Part shown: piece by piece, positions 52,338-60,730 of the stretch
How positions within the stretch are numbered: position 1 is the first letter of the stretch
How the letters are laid out: each line of letters opens with the position of its first letter
DNA from: Phoenicibacter congonensis
Lineage (GTDB): Bacteria; Actinomycetota; Coriobacteriia; Coriobacteriales; Eggerthellaceae
Assembly: GCF_900169485.1 (NCBI RefSeq)
Contig: NZ_LT821227.1
Location: 868,001-932,000, forward strand
Length of the DNA: 64,000 nt
Reading direction: 5' to 3'
The notes under the pieces: generated by a model
Database searches by the model: none
Seen by the model: only the letters and a program-made list of their open reading frames with translations
Told to the model about the DNA's origin: nothing
Translations under genes and position numbers: made by a program

Positions 52338-54164
52338 TCACGCTTCCATAAGCGCTCCCTCCCTTCTCGCCCGGTACGCCCTGAAGTCGAACGCCCCCGC
52401 GCTCTCTGCGGCCTTGAGCGCCCCGTGCCTCGGGTGCGCCTCAAGCGGGTACTTCTTGTCCTTGAACGCCTGTGCGCCGTTTATGAGCACGAGCGCCTCG
52501 TCGCGCGGCAGCCTCGCCACCTCGGAGGCCTGCATGAGCTCGCGCTCTATGAGGCCGTAGTTGTGCGTGTAGGTGGGGTTCGCGCCCCGAGAGTCGTTCA
52601 CGGAGACGTTGGCGACGGTCTGCTTGCCGATCATGTCGGCGATCTTCTGGTTGGTGTCTGCCGACTTGCCCCCGAGGAACAGCAGCGTGTCGCAGGCGTT
52701 CATGATGGTCTTGGCGTTGTTCTCCCCGTATGACTCCTCAAGCTGGGAGAGGGACTGCAGGATCATCGAGACCGCGATGTTGCGGCTTCGCGTGACGGTG
52801 ATCATGCGCTCGAAGTCCGGGATGGTGCCGATGTTCGCGAACTCGTCGAACATGAAGTGGACGCATCTGGGAAGACGTCCCGAGAAGCGCGAGAGCGCCG
52901 TCTCGCAGAGCGAGTCGAGCGACTGCTGCATGAGAAGCGCGAACACGAAGTCGAAGGTCGAGTCCGTGTCCGACATCGAGCAGAAGAGCGCCACCTTCCT
53001 GTGCTCGTCGCCCATATGCTTGAGCTCCATCTCGTCGTAGCGAAGGAGCTCTCTCATCTCGGCGATGTCGAATGGCTTCATGCGCACGTTGCACGAGACC
53101 ATGATGGACTTAAGTGTCTTTCCCGCCGCCACCTTGAACTGCTTGTAGCTTGAAAGTGCGAAGTCGTCCTCGGGGCGCACGGGCGCTGCCACCTTCGCCC
53201 ATTCGAAGCCCCCGGTGCCGTTGTCGAACGCGCGGGACGCCCGGTCGTACTTCTTGGCCGAAGGGCTCCTCACGAGCCTCTCTCCGGTCTCAAGCTCGTT
53301 GAAGAGCATGTCGAGCGGACTCAGGTAGTCCTCGTCGTCCTCGCGGGCGTCCGCGAGCGAGAGCAGCGACAGGAGCCCCGGCACGTTCCTGTCCTCCTCC
53401 GGGCAGTGCAGAAGGAGGTAGGAGACGAGGGCCGTGTAGAGGAGCTTCTCGGCGTTCTCCCAGAACGGGTCCCCTGTATGGTCCTTGTCGCCGGTGGTGT
53501 TCTTGATGAGGCACTCCACGAAGCGCAGCGTCGCCGCCTCGCCGTCGATGTAGGCGATGGGGTTGAAGTGCATGGAGCTTGCGAAGTCTATGGTGTCGAA
53601 TGTCTTGATCTCGTAGCCGAGCCCTTCGAGGACGTGGCCCATGTCGTGGATGAGCGTGCCCTTGGGGTCGGTGATGAAGTAGTTGGCGTTACCCTGCATG
53701 AGGTTCGGCTTCACGAAGTAGCGCGTCTTTCCCGTGCCGGGGCCGCCTATGACGAGCACGTTGTCGTTCGTCTCGGTCCTCTGGTCGTGGGTGGCATCGA
53801 TGAGGCGGATGCTCGCCCGCTTGGTGAGGATGATGTTGTTGTCGGCGTCCTTCCTATCCGAGTACGCCTCGATCTCCTTCGCCGTCGCCCAGCGCGCGCT
53901 CCCGTGCTCCTCGCCCTTGCGGTAGAGCCCTCTGCGCTCCCACCGTCTGACCCATACGAGCCAGACGGCGCACGCGCAGGCGCATCCGATCGCGAGCGGC
54001 AGAGGATCCATTGACGGGATCGCCCCTTGCGCCGCGAGGTCCATCGCCGTTGAGACGAGGTCGGCCTCTGAGCTTCCTGCGGCCACGACGGCTGCCGTGG
54101 CGGCGTTGCCGATGAGGAGGGCTGCGCCCGATAGCGCCGCGATGAGGATGAGCTCCGACTTCAT
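52338..54164 (-). CDS. virD4: VirD4/TraG-type coupling protein
   Basis: 608-aa hexameric ATPase that links the relaxase-DNA complex to the channel. Two N-terminal membrane helices (about 5-28 and 55-72) precede Walker A GGPGTGKT (140-147), ITDPKGTLIHDMG, Walker B VHFMFDEFANIG and QSLSQLEESYGE. The C-terminal tail binds substrate. Its start overlaps the end of the PcfB-like gene by 4 bp, the usual PcfB-PcfC arrangement. Confidence 0.94.
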   Translation of the reverse strand: MKSELILIAALSGAALLIGNAATAAVVAAGSSEADLVSTAMDLAAQGAIPSMDPLPLAIGCACACAVWLVWVRRWERRGLYRKGEEHGSARWATAKEIEAYSDRKDADNNIILTKRASIRLIDATHDQRTETNDNVLVIGGPGTGKTRYFVKPNLMQGNANYFITDPKGTLIHDMGHVLEGLGYEIKTFDTIDFASSMHFNPIAYIDGEAATLRFVECLIKNTTGDKDHTGDPFWENAEKLLYTALVSYLLLHCPEEDRNVPGLLSLLSLADAREDDEDYLSPLDMLFNELETGERLVRSPSAKKYDRASRAFDNGTGGFEWAKVAAPVRPEDDFALSSYKQFKVAAGKTLKSIMVSCNVRMKPFDIAEMRELLRYDEMELKHMGDEHRKVALFCSMSDTDSTFDFVFALLMQQSLDSLCETALSRFSGRLPRCVHFMFDEFANIGTIPDFERMITVTRSRNIAVSMILQSLSQLEESYGENNAKTIMNACDTLLFLGGKSADTNQKIADMIGKQTVANVSVNDSRGANPTYTHNYGLIERELMQASEVARLPRDEALVLINGAQAFKDKKYPLEAHPRHGALKAAESAGAFDFRAYRARREGALMEA

Positions 54165-54709
54165 CGGATCTTCACCTCGACCTTCTCGATCTGCCTCGTT
54201 GCCTCCTTGGCCTCGTGCGCCGCCTTAGATGCGGCCTTCGCTGTCTCGGCCTTCCTCTCCAGCGGCTCTTGGTCGCGCTCCTCGGTGAGCTCGCGCTCGC
54301 GCATCTTGCAGGCGCGCTCCGCCGCCGCGTCGACGTCGTGCTCAAGGTTTCCGAACACCTCGTCGACCTCGGGGGCGTCTGCCACTCTGAACACCAGATG
54401 GTCGCGCCCCTCGACATCGACGAAGTCGTGCTCGATGGCGGCTTCTGTGAGCCTCTCGCCGATGATCTCCCTCAAGGTCGCGTAGTCGGGGAGCTCCTCG
54501 AACTCCGAGAGGTTCAATCGTGCGTACTCGCGAACACCCTCGCGCTCGGCTTCCGCTGATGGCTCCTCGATCTGGCCCCTCAGGTTCCTGATGGCGCTCT
54601 TGAGCCTCTCGGCGCTTGCCCGGATAGCATCCTGGCTCGCGTCCTGGCCCATCCTGAGCATCCAGTCGAAGAGCTTCTCTCCGCTCTCGTCTCCGAAGTC
54701 GCTTGCCAT
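54161..54709 (-). CDS. PcfB-like (DUF3801) conjugation protein
   Basis: 182-aa mainly helical cytoplasmic protein (FDWMLRMGQDASQDAIRASA, RLKSAIRNLRGQ) with a long coiled coil at 135-182 (RERELTEERDQEPLERKAET). PcfB partners the coupling protein and brings relaxase substrate to it. The 4-bp overlap with virD4 supports this. GGAGGGCGAC precedes the ATG. Confidence 0.83.
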   Translation of the reverse strand: MASDFGDESGEKLFDWMLRMGQDASQDAIRASAERLKSAIRNLRGQIEEPSAEAEREGVREYARLNLSEFEELPDYATLREIIGERLTEAAIEHDFVDVEGRDHLVFRVADAPEVDEVFGNLEHDVDAAAERACKMRERELTEERDQEPLERKAETAKAASKAAHEAKEATRQIEKVEVKIR

Positions 54710-54728
54710 GTCGCCCTCCTCTTCTCTT

Positions 54729-55472
54729 CTATCGGATCGTCTCGCGCGCCTCGCTTGCGCGGTCGGCGCGTTGCTGGTTCTCGGATGCGCGCAGCGCCGC
54801 CTGCGTGCGGTCAGCTAAGCTCTCCGTCGTCCTCTCGGCCTTGTACTGCTCTGCCCTCTCCACCTGGGACTTGATCACGTCTAGAAGGGACATTCCCTCC
54901 TGCGTCTGGTCGACCATGTAGTCCTGGGTCGGGGCGTTGACGGTTAGGAGCTTGCCCATGTGGCTGAGCGCCACGTGGATCCGGAAGTCGTCGTTTCTCG
55001 CGGCCACCCAGCCGTCGTCGAGATAGGGGAAGGCGTTGCCTGTCCACTGCATGTCGGATTTGGGGGGAAGGTAGTGCAGGTGCTTGCACTCATCGACCGT
55101 GGCGAGGCGCATCCCCGCGACGTAGCGGGTGAGCTCCGAGATGTCTCCCGCGATCCTCTTGAAGCTGAGGGACTCGAAGGGAACCCAGGTCTTCCCGTCC
55201 TGCTTGAGCGTCCACCACTCGTCGCCCCCGTCCACCTGCTGGATGAACGCGAGGTCGCCGTAGACGACTCCCTGCCTGATGGCCCAGTTCCCGGCCTTGA
55301 AGAAGTCGGAGAGGTCCTCAAGCGAGAAGCAGCGGTCGAACTCGTAGGGGTACTCCTCCAGATAGGGGTCGTCCTGCCAAGCGTATCCGCCGCGCTTGAC
55401 CCAGCCGTTCTTCTGGCAGATCGCCTCAAGGCTTTCCTGTTCCTCTGCCGTGACCGGCACCATGTTGTACAT
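54729..55472 (-). CDS. Conserved ICE protein upstream of PcfB
   Basis: 247-aa soluble protein, Trp/Tyr-rich (NGWVKRGGYAWQDDPYLEEY, GNWAIRQGVVYGDLAFIQQV, WWTLKQDGKTWVPFESLSF) with a charged coiled-coil C-terminus (about 190-247). GAGGAGGAGACGGAA precedes the ATG at 55472; longer frames upstream cross the 47-bp repeat and are not plausible. It is probably part of the transfer operon. I do not recognise a named family. Confidence 0.68.
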   Translation of the reverse strand: MYNMVPVTAEEQESLEAICQKNGWVKRGGYAWQDDPYLEEYPYEFDRCFSLEDLSDFFKAGNWAIRQGVVYGDLAFIQQVDGGDEWWTLKQDGKTWVPFESLSFKRIAGDISELTRYVAGMRLATVDECKHLHYLPPKSDMQWTGNAFPYLDDGWVAARNDDFRIHVALSHMGKLLTVNAPTQDYMVDQTQEGMSLLDVIKSQVERAEQYKAERTTESLADRTQAALRASENQQRADRASEARETIR

Positions 55473-55650
55473 TTCCGTCTCCTCCTCGGGAGCCGACGCA
55501 TGTCGGCTCCCCTCGGTTCGGTGGTTCGGCGGCGAGGCGCCGTAAGTCGTCCTCGCCCGGTTGCGTTTGTGAGAGTGTTTCGGCTGACCCGCTTCTCCTC
55601 GCCGCCCTGCAACGGTTATAGCGTGGTCGATTCCCTGATGGGACGGGGAT

Positions 55651-55695
55651 TTTTCGCACAGTCCCGCATGGTCACGGATAGTCACTTATCCATCA
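55651..55695. repeat. 10-bp-periodic repeat, copy A
   Basis: Plus strand GTCCCGCATG, GTCACGGATA, GTCACTTATC at 55661, 55671 and 55681, preceded by TTTTCGCACA and followed 9 bp after the last GTCAC by AAACCCACA. Copy B at 57590-57640 has the same plan. Copy A overlaps the last codons of the DnaC-like gene. Three same-face sites suggest a cooperative regulator or initiator binding site. Confidence 0.7.
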
Positions 55696-56470
55696 AACCC
55701 ACATTTTTCCTCGGCGGGAGCACGACCAGTCGGCATGTCTCCTTGAGCCTCTCGACTATCGCCTCGGCGCTCTCGCGCTCCCCGCTGCGCCCCATGCGCG
55801 ACTTGAGGGCGTCGGGCGCGTACTGCGACGTGACCACGGTCGGCTTCATGTTCTCGTAGCGGTCGTTGATGATCTGGAAGAGCGTGCCCATGACCCAGGA
55901 GTTCGCGTTCTCCTTGCCGAAGTCGTCGATGATGAGCACGTCGTATCCCGCATAGCGCTCGACGCCCTGCTTGGATGGGGCGTCGTAGCTCGCCTTGATC
56001 TCGTCGAGCATGGAGAGGGACGACGTCATGAGCACGCTGTACCCGCTTGCGAAGAACGCCTTGGCGAGCGCAGTGGCGCAGTGCGACTTGCCCGCGCGGG
56101 AGGGGCCTGTTATGTAGAGTCCCACGCCCGATCTCATATCGAAGGCGTCCAGGTACTCGGCGATCTCTCGCCTGTCGACCTTGGCATGGGCGAATCGGGG
56201 CTTCACGCCGCACCGCCTTAGCGCCTCGGCCTCGGCTTTGGCCCTTCGCTTCCTCTCGGCCTCCTCTGCGAGCGCTCGCTCCTCGCAAGCGCCGTCGCAC
56301 TCGCACTCCTTGGCCCCGATCCAGATGACCTTGCCGTTGAAGCCGAGGAGTCCGATGGGGTCGAGGAGGTTCCCGCACCATTCGCATCTGCGCTCTGCGG
56401 GCTCCTCGTATTCCAGGCCGCGCTCCTCGGCCGATGCCAGGGTGATGATGCGGCTCTCCTCATCTGCCAT
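55682..56470 (-). CDS. DnaC/IstB-like helicase loader ATPase
   Basis: 262-aa AAA+ protein. The N-terminal Cys cluster (C29, C32, C56, C58, C62) probably binds zinc. Walker A GPSRAGKSH is at 122-130 and Walker B VLIIDDFGKE at about 178-187, with sensor VVTSQYAPD. DnaC-type loaders place the replicative helicase at an origin. It stands next to a Rep-like HTH protein, 15 bp away, indicating a replication module for the excised element. Its 3' end lies in repeat copy A. Confidence 0.88.
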   Translation of the reverse strand: MADEESRIITLASAEERGLEYEEPAERRCEWCGNLLDPIGLLGFNGKVIWIGAKECECDGACEERALAEEAERKRRAKAEAEALRRCGVKPRFAHAKVDRREIAEYLDAFDMRSGVGLYITGPSRAGKSHCATALAKAFFASGYSVLMTSSLSMLDEIKASYDAPSKQGVERYAGYDVLIIDDFGKENANSWVMGTLFQIINDRYENMKPTVVTSQYAPDALKSRMGRSGERESAEAIVERLKETCRLVVLPPRKNVGLMDK

Positions 56471-56485
56471 CGCGCAGCTCCTTTC

Positions 56486-56941
56486 CTATCCTTCTTCTTT
56501 GTATTCTTCTTTGTTTTTAAGGTGCCAATTTGGCACCCCCTCAGGCGACATCCCGTCATCCCCTCCATGCTTGGAAGCGGACGATCTGTCAGGGGGTGAC
56601 AACTTGTCAGGTGCGCAGGACGTTCTCATCGCGCGATGGCCGAGCACGTAGCTCCTCGTGGTCATCCCGTCCCTTGCCCATTCGCCTCCGGTCTCGGCGA
56701 TAAGCCCTCTCTGCTCCAGCTCTGACACCGCCCTGATGACGGAGCGCTCGGACATGCCGAGATAGGTTGCGGTCCTCCTGCGGCTCTCGTAGAACGTCCC
56801 GCCGTCCTTGCAGAATCCGTAGATGCGCGCGAACACGAGCAGCGCCGCGCCCTTGAGCCTGAGCTCCTTCCACATGAAGGGATGCAGGACCAGGAAGGCG
56901 TCGCCGTCGCGCGGGCGCGCGGGATCTCTCTTCGCATGCAT
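56486..56941 (-). CDS. Replication-initiator-like winged HTH protein
   Basis: 151-aa protein with an N-terminal DNA-binding domain of the RepA-N/DnaD-like or helix_turn_helix_36 type (FLVLHPFMWKELRLKGAALL, RRRTATYLGMSERSVIRAVS, ELEQRGLIAET) and a variable acidic/Lys tail. Proteins of this type next to a DnaC-like loader act as initiators or primosome components. The ATG at 56941 has no strong ribosome binding site and may be coupled to the preceding gene 9 bp upstream. Confidence 0.72.
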   Translation of the reverse strand: MHAKRDPARPRDGDAFLVLHPFMWKELRLKGAALLVFARIYGFCKDGGTFYESRRRTATYLGMSERSVIRAVSELEQRGLIAETGGEWARDGMTTRSYVLGHRAMRTSCAPDKLSPPDRSSASKHGGDDGMSPEGVPNWHLKNKEEYKEEG

Positions 56942-56950
56942 GGCCGCCGC

Positions 56951-57190
56951 CTACCCGACGCCGATTTTCGAGAAGTTGCGCATGGCCCAGTCGAGCAGCT
57001 CGGCCCTGAACGCGATCGATCCCTTTTTCTGGCCCTCCATGCGCCTGAGCGGCAGGGGGTCGTTGCCCCTCTTCGAGAGCTCCCATACCTTGTTCTTGCT
57101 TATGCCTAAAAGCCGGGCCACCTCGTAGGCGTTGTAGATGTCCTGCACGGGCACCGGCTGCTTCGATGAATCGTCAAAGATCTCGGGCAT
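56951..57190 (-). CDS. Small MerR/HTH_17-type DNA-binding protein
   Basis: 79-aa protein with VQDIYNAYEVARLLGISKNKVWELSKRG, an excisionase-type helix-turn-helix, and a basic beta-wing (PLRRMEGQKKGSIAFRAEL). ACAGGAGAGTAT precedes the ATG at 57190. It is second in a run of two small HTH genes before the replication module and may regulate it, or control directionality of recombination. Confidence 0.75.
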   Translation of the reverse strand: MPEIFDDSSKQPVPVQDIYNAYEVARLLGISKNKVWELSKRGNDPLPLRRMEGQKKGSIAFRAELLDWAMRNFSKIGVG

Positions 57191-57231
57191 ATACTCTCCT
57201 GTTCTTCGTTCGAACAGACAGCCCGAGGCTC

Positions 57232-57489
57232 TCAAGACCCTTGCTGGCCTGAACCCGATAGGCGTTCGAGCATTCGCTCGATCGCCGATGGCGTCACCCT
57301 GTAGAGGCGGCCGAGATTCACTGCCTCAAGCTCGCCCTTGCGGATCAGCTGGTAGACTTTCGCTGTCGAGACGCCGAGGCTCTCGGCGACTTCCCCCACG
57401 CTAAGGAGCCGTGGCGACTTCATGTCGTTGGTCTGGTTCAGCACCGGCTCTTCGCGCTTCATTTCCCTGATATCTTTCGGCATTTGCAT
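57232..57489 (-). CDS. HTH_17/excisionase-family DNA-binding protein
   Basis: 85-aa protein. The C-terminal 60 residues form an excisionase-family HTH (LLSVGEVAESLGVSTAKVYQ, then GELEAVNLGRLYRVTPSAIE). The first 27 residues are charged; internal Met10 and Met23 are alternative starts. It is the first gene of the minus-strand replication and transfer operon, 100 bp downstream of repeat copy B. Likely a transcriptional regulator of that operon. Confidence 0.75.
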   Translation of the reverse strand: MQMPKDIREMKREEPVLNQTNDMKSPRLLSVGEVAESLGVSTAKVYQLIRKGELEAVNLGRLYRVTPSAIERMLERLSGSGQQGS

Positions 57490-57589
57490 TCCGCCTTCTT
57501 CTTGCTCGTTTCTTCAACTTCTGTCGAATGCTCTCGACTATTTTTGATGGCGGCGATGATTGCAGGTTTTCCGGGCTGGTGCTTCGTGA

Positions 57590-57640
57590 TTTTTGCGCAC
57601 AGTCCCGCATAGTCACGGACAGTCACAAATTCGCTAAACC
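57590..57640. repeat. 10-bp-periodic repeat, copy B, upstream of the transfer operon
   Basis: GTCCC at 57602, GTCAC at 57612 and GTCAC at 57622, then 9 bp to AAACCCACA, matching copy A (55651-55695). It lies 100 bp before the first gene of the minus-strand operon, where its promoter should be. Confidence 0.7.
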
Positions 57641-57694
57641 CACACAGCTGCCTTGTTCGAGGTGGCCCATCTGTCTGTTCTTTCGGACAAAAAA

Positions 57695-57716
57695 GCCCCG
57701 GCGTTTGTCGGGGCTT
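57695..57716 (-). terminator. Rho-independent terminator
   Basis: Stem AGCCCCG / CGGGGCT with 8-base loop; on the minus strand it is followed by TTTTTT. It separates a short minus-strand transcript starting right of 57717 from the transfer operon. Confidence 0.75.
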
Positions 57717-57732
57717 ATCGTGGCACCTTGAA

Positions 57733-57816
57733 TCAGCGCGAGGTTCTTGGTGACATATCTGGCTTCCTCGCGTCCGACGGCGAACTGGCCATAATCGTGT
57801 ATCTCTCGGTTCTCAT
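57733..57816 (-). CDS. Possible 27-aa peptide before a terminator
   Basis: Basic peptide starting MRTERYTIMASSPSDARKPD, with a strong GGGAAGGAGGACTGGC ribosome binding site and a terminator 17 bp after its stop. The compact RBS-ORF-terminator unit suggests a real small gene, leader peptide or small RNA. No family known. Confidence 0.35.
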   Translation of the reverse strand: MRTERYTIMASSPSDARKPDMSPRTSR

Positions 57817-58049
57817 GCCAGTCCTCCTTCCCGGTCTTGTCGGCGCTGTTGCGTCGGACACCTGGAACCAGTTTCGGGCAAACGCCCGTTTGAAACATTT
57901 CTTGCGTCGATAATAAACCCGATATCGAGAGACAGTTGTTCCAAAAAGGGACACCCATCTTGATTGAGATGATTTAATATGCGATGTTGACATGCTGTAA
58001 CAATTCGATGTCATCATTCGAGCGGCTGGTTGACGTTTGCGGAAGCGAG
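57817..58049. other. Promoter region left of the DUF4238 gene
   Basis: 233 bp with no other gene seen. Together with 57490-57732 (repeat copy B, terminator, small peptide) it separates the minus-strand transfer operon from the plus-strand accessory genes. AT-rich stretches near 57960-58010 could hold the DUF4238 promoter. Confidence 0.3.
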
Positions 58050-58964
58050 ATGAGTAGGTTGGCAGAGGAAAACGCCCCGAAGAAGCAGCACTACGTGCCC
58101 CAGTACTACCTGAGGCGCTTCTCGGATGATGGCGACAGCCTCTGGGTTTTCAACCGCAAAGCGGGTAGGACCTACAAGAGCAGAGCGGAAGATGTGTGCG
58201 AGCGGAACTACCATTACGAGATGGAGGCGAGATGTCAGAGGAGTTGGCATGGGCGTCACCTCCTCCCCGGGAAGATCGAGAAGAAGCTCTCCGAGATAGA
58301 GGGCGAGCAAGCGCTCCTCCTTCGCGAGATAGACGCCCAGCTCGATGCCGGGCGCATCCACGAAAAGGAGCGAAGGGCGCTCTTGTGGCTGGTCGGGCAC
58401 CTTATCGCGAGGCACCCTGCGATGCTTGAGGGTTACGAGCCGGACTACGATGCGATGTACGGCGATCCTGAAGTGAGATGGGGCTGCGAGGTTTTGGCCC
58501 AAGCAGGAATGGCCGACGAGATCGAGGTGCTGGCGCAAGGCGCGAACCAGATGGTGCTCGCGCTTTGGCGATGCAAGGGGAGTCCCACGTATTTCGCTAA
58601 GAACGACCTCGAAAGACTGCGCTGCCACTTCATCAGGCCGCAGGGGGAGGCTCGCTTCATCACCTCTTCCCTCCCTCCGCATTTCAACACGACACTTCGG
58701 AAGGATGGGAAGTACCACATCGACGACCTTACGCTTCCGCTGTCCTCCACCCTCGCGGTAGTCTATTCCGGCGCGGGACCGATGAAGAGCGACGTCCTAG
58801 AGGTTCCAGACAGCGCTGTTGTCAGGCTGAACTCCGGCTACCTCGTCTCGGAACCCGCGTGCGAGCAGGTGGTCTCCGGAAGAAGAGAGGATCTCGACCA
58901 AGCCCGTGTTTTCGCCCAACGCTTTCGCATCAGTGCGGCTATGGCCCGAAGGGAAAATCGTTGA
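58050..58964 (+). CDS. DUF4238 protein
   Basis: 304-aa soluble protein with the family hallmark KKQHYVPQYYLRRFSDDG near the N-terminus, LWVFNRKAGRTYKSRAEDVC, and a helical central region (ALLWLVGHLIARHPAM). DUF4238 proteins are scattered in accessory genome regions; the conserved HYVP and Arg residues hint at a nuclease-like or nucleotide-binding core, but the activity is unknown. The start is taken at 58050; a start at 58008 is possible. It is the first plus-strand gene of the right-hand accessory block, beside a DNA polymerase gene and AbiE, so a defence role is a guess. Confidence 0.78.
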   Translation: MSRLAEENAPKKQHYVPQYYLRRFSDDGDSLWVFNRKAGRTYKSRAEDVCERNYHYEMEARCQRSWHGRHLLPGKIEKKLSEIEGEQALLLREIDAQLDAGRIHEKERRALLWLVGHLIARHPAMLEGYEPDYDAMYGDPEVRWGCEVLAQAGMADEIEVLAQGANQMVLALWRCKGSPTYFAKNDLERLRCHFIRPQGEARFITSSLPPHFNTTLRKDGKYHIDDLTLPLSSTLAVVYSGAGPMKSDVLEVPDSAVVRLNSGYLVSEPACEQVVSGRREDLDQARVFAQRFRISAAMARRENR

Positions 58965-59000
58965 TGACTTGATTGCTTGCGAATATTCGCAGGTCAGCGC

Positions 59001-59023
59001 CACTGTGACAATTTGTCACAGTG
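59001..59023. promoter_or_regulatory. TGTGACA palindrome upstream of the Y-family polymerase
   Basis: Perfect palindrome with core TGTGACAATTTGTCACA (59004-59020), 148 bp before the polymerase start. The same 17-bp core recurs at 60771-60787. Probable operator. Confidence 0.65.
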
Positions 59024-59170
59024 GGTTTGGGCGAAACCTCTTTTCGGGCCCCCGTCCTTTCCGCTTCGGAAAATCCACAATCTGTTCGATTGACTGAATA
59101 AGCGATCGGGTGCATCATAGGGATTCACGAGAATCGAACACTTGTTCCCATTTGATAGCGAGGAGGTGCC

Positions 59171-60445
59171 ATGGGCGACAGGGTCATCATGCATGTCGAC
59201 ATGAACGCCTTCTACGCGAGCGTCGCCCAGCACCTCGACCCGGGGCTGAGGGGCAAGGCCGTGGCGGTGGCGGGCGACCCCGAGCGCAGGAACGGAATCA
59301 TCCTCGCGAAGTCCCGGGAGGCGAAGGCCTGCGGCGTGAAGACGGCCGAGGCTATCTGGCAGGCCAAGCAGAAGTGCCCGGACCTCGTCGTCGTGCCGCC
59401 CGACTACGCCGCCTACAAGCGCTACTCTCGTCTGGCGCGCATGATCTACTACGGCTACACAGACCTCGTCGAGCCCTTCGGCCTCGACGAGTCGTGGATC
59501 GACGTCACGGGATCCCTGCCGCTGTTCGGGGGCGACGCCATGCTCGTGGCGAGGGAGATATCGGAGCGCGTGAAGTCCGAGCTCGGGCTCACCGTTTCCG
59601 TCGGCGTCTCGTGGAACAAGGTCTTCGCCAAGCTCGGGAGCGACACCGACCCGGGCGACGGCATCGTCGCCATAACGCGCGACAACTTCCGCGACGTCGC
59701 GTGGCCCATGCTCGCATCCGAGATGGTCTACGTGGGCCCGGCCACCATGCGCAGGCTCCACTCGGCCGGATACGAGACAATAGGGGACCTCGCACATGCC
59801 GGGGACCACTTTCTGAAGAGGCGCTTCGGCAAGATCGGCATCATGCTGCGCGCGTTCGCGAGGGGCGAGGACGCGAGCCCCGTGAAGGCCATGGATCCCT
59901 CGAAGGCCGATGTGGACTATGTTGTGAAGGGAATCGGCAACGGCCTCACCGCCCCGCACGATCTCGAATGCGACTCCGACGTGAAGGCCCTCGTCTGGCT
60001 CCTCTCCGAATCCGTGGCGCAGAGGCTTCGCGAGTCACGGATGCGCTGCCGGACGGTGTCGGTGGGGGCGCGGTTCGCGCGCGACCTTTCCGGCTACTCA
60101 AGGCAGAGGACGCTGAGGACCCCGACCTGCCTCACGAGGGACGTCGCGAACGTCGCCATGGGGCTTCTGCGCTCGAACCAGCCGATCGACAAGGAGCATG
60201 CGCTCAGGGCCGTGCACGTGCGCGTGACCAATCTCGTTCCCATGGACGTGCCCGTGCAGTGCGAGCTCTTCGGGGACGCCGAGGAGGCGGAGCGCCTTGA
60301 GAGGCTGGACCTCGCCATCGACGCGCTGAGGGGGCGCTTCGGCAACACCTGCGTCAAGCGGGCGGCCGAACTTACCGACGAGGTCATGTCCGGCCTCGAC
60401 ATCAAGCGCGACAACACCGTCCACCCCGTAGGGTTCCTCAGGTAG
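59171..60445 (+). CDS. Y-family DNA polymerase (DinB/UmuC-like)
   Basis: 424-aa translesion polymerase. Palm residues D10 in MHVDMNAFYASV and D106-E107 in GLDESWIDV, the fingers region (SREAKACGVKTAEA), helix-hairpin-helix thumb (VGPATMRRLHSAGYETIGDL) and little-finger domain are present. The family core is complete. GAGGAGGTGCC precedes the ATG. Mobile-element polymerases of this kind often accompany SOS-linked transfer, filling gaps after single-strand entry or raising mutation rates. It is followed 9 bp later by a small partner gene, and both are flanked by the TGTGACA palindromes. Confidence 0.9.
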   Translation: MGDRVIMHVDMNAFYASVAQHLDPGLRGKAVAVAGDPERRNGIILAKSREAKACGVKTAEAIWQAKQKCPDLVVVPPDYAAYKRYSRLARMIYYGYTDLVEPFGLDESWIDVTGSLPLFGGDAMLVAREISERVKSELGLTVSVGVSWNKVFAKLGSDTDPGDGIVAITRDNFRDVAWPMLASEMVYVGPATMRRLHSAGYETIGDLAHAGDHFLKRRFGKIGIMLRAFARGEDASPVKAMDPSKADVDYVVKGIGNGLTAPHDLECDSDVKALVWLLSESVAQRLRESRMRCRTVSVGARFARDLSGYSRQRTLRTPTCLTRDVANVAMGLLRSNQPIDKEHALRAVHVRVTNLVPMDVPVQCELFGDAEEAERLERLDLAIDALRGRFGNTCVKRAAELTDEVMSGLDIKRDNTVHPVGFLR

Positions 60446-60454
60446 GCGGGCATC

Positions 60455-60730
60455 ATGGTCGAAGGCATCTCGGGAAGGGTCAAGCGGTACGTCAGCGTCA
60501 CGGCGCGCATGGACGAGGACGGTCGCGTGCGGCCTCTTTCCATTCAGTGGTACGACGGCAAGACCTATCCCATCGACGAGGTCAGGGACGTGCGCCGCGC
60601 CTCGTCGCGCAAGGTAGGCGGAGACGGCATCTGCTACACCGTCCGAATCGGCAACAACGTCACCTACCTGTTCTACGAGGATCCGCGCTGGTTCGTTGAA
60701 GAGGTCGTCAAGGACGGCATGTCCGCATAA
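60455..60730 (+). CDS. Small conserved partner of the Y-family polymerase
   Basis: 91-aa beta-rich protein (GRVKRYVSVTARMDEDGRVR, PLSIQWYDGKTYPIDEVRDV, NNVTYLFYEDPRWFVEEV). Its pattern resembles DUF6504-like proteins found beside translesion polymerase genes in Actinobacteria, from memory. It starts 9 bp after the polymerase stop, so it is co-expressed. A polymerase accessory role is plausible. Confidence 0.65.
   Translation: MVEGISGRVKRYVSVTARMDEDGRVRPLSIQWYDGKTYPIDEVRDVRRASSRKVGGDGICYTVRIGNNVTYLFYEDPRWFVEEVVKDGMSA

Noticed and set aside
51305-52351. 348-codon plus-strand frame over virB4, prgI and Maff2-like genes
   Set aside because: Crosses three well-supported genes on the other strand and lacks any family feature.
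59001-59023. LexA/SOS box before the polymerase gene
   Set aside because: The palindrome (TGTGACA-based) does not match the LexA consensus sequences I know for Gram-positive bacteria; recorded as an unknown operator instead.
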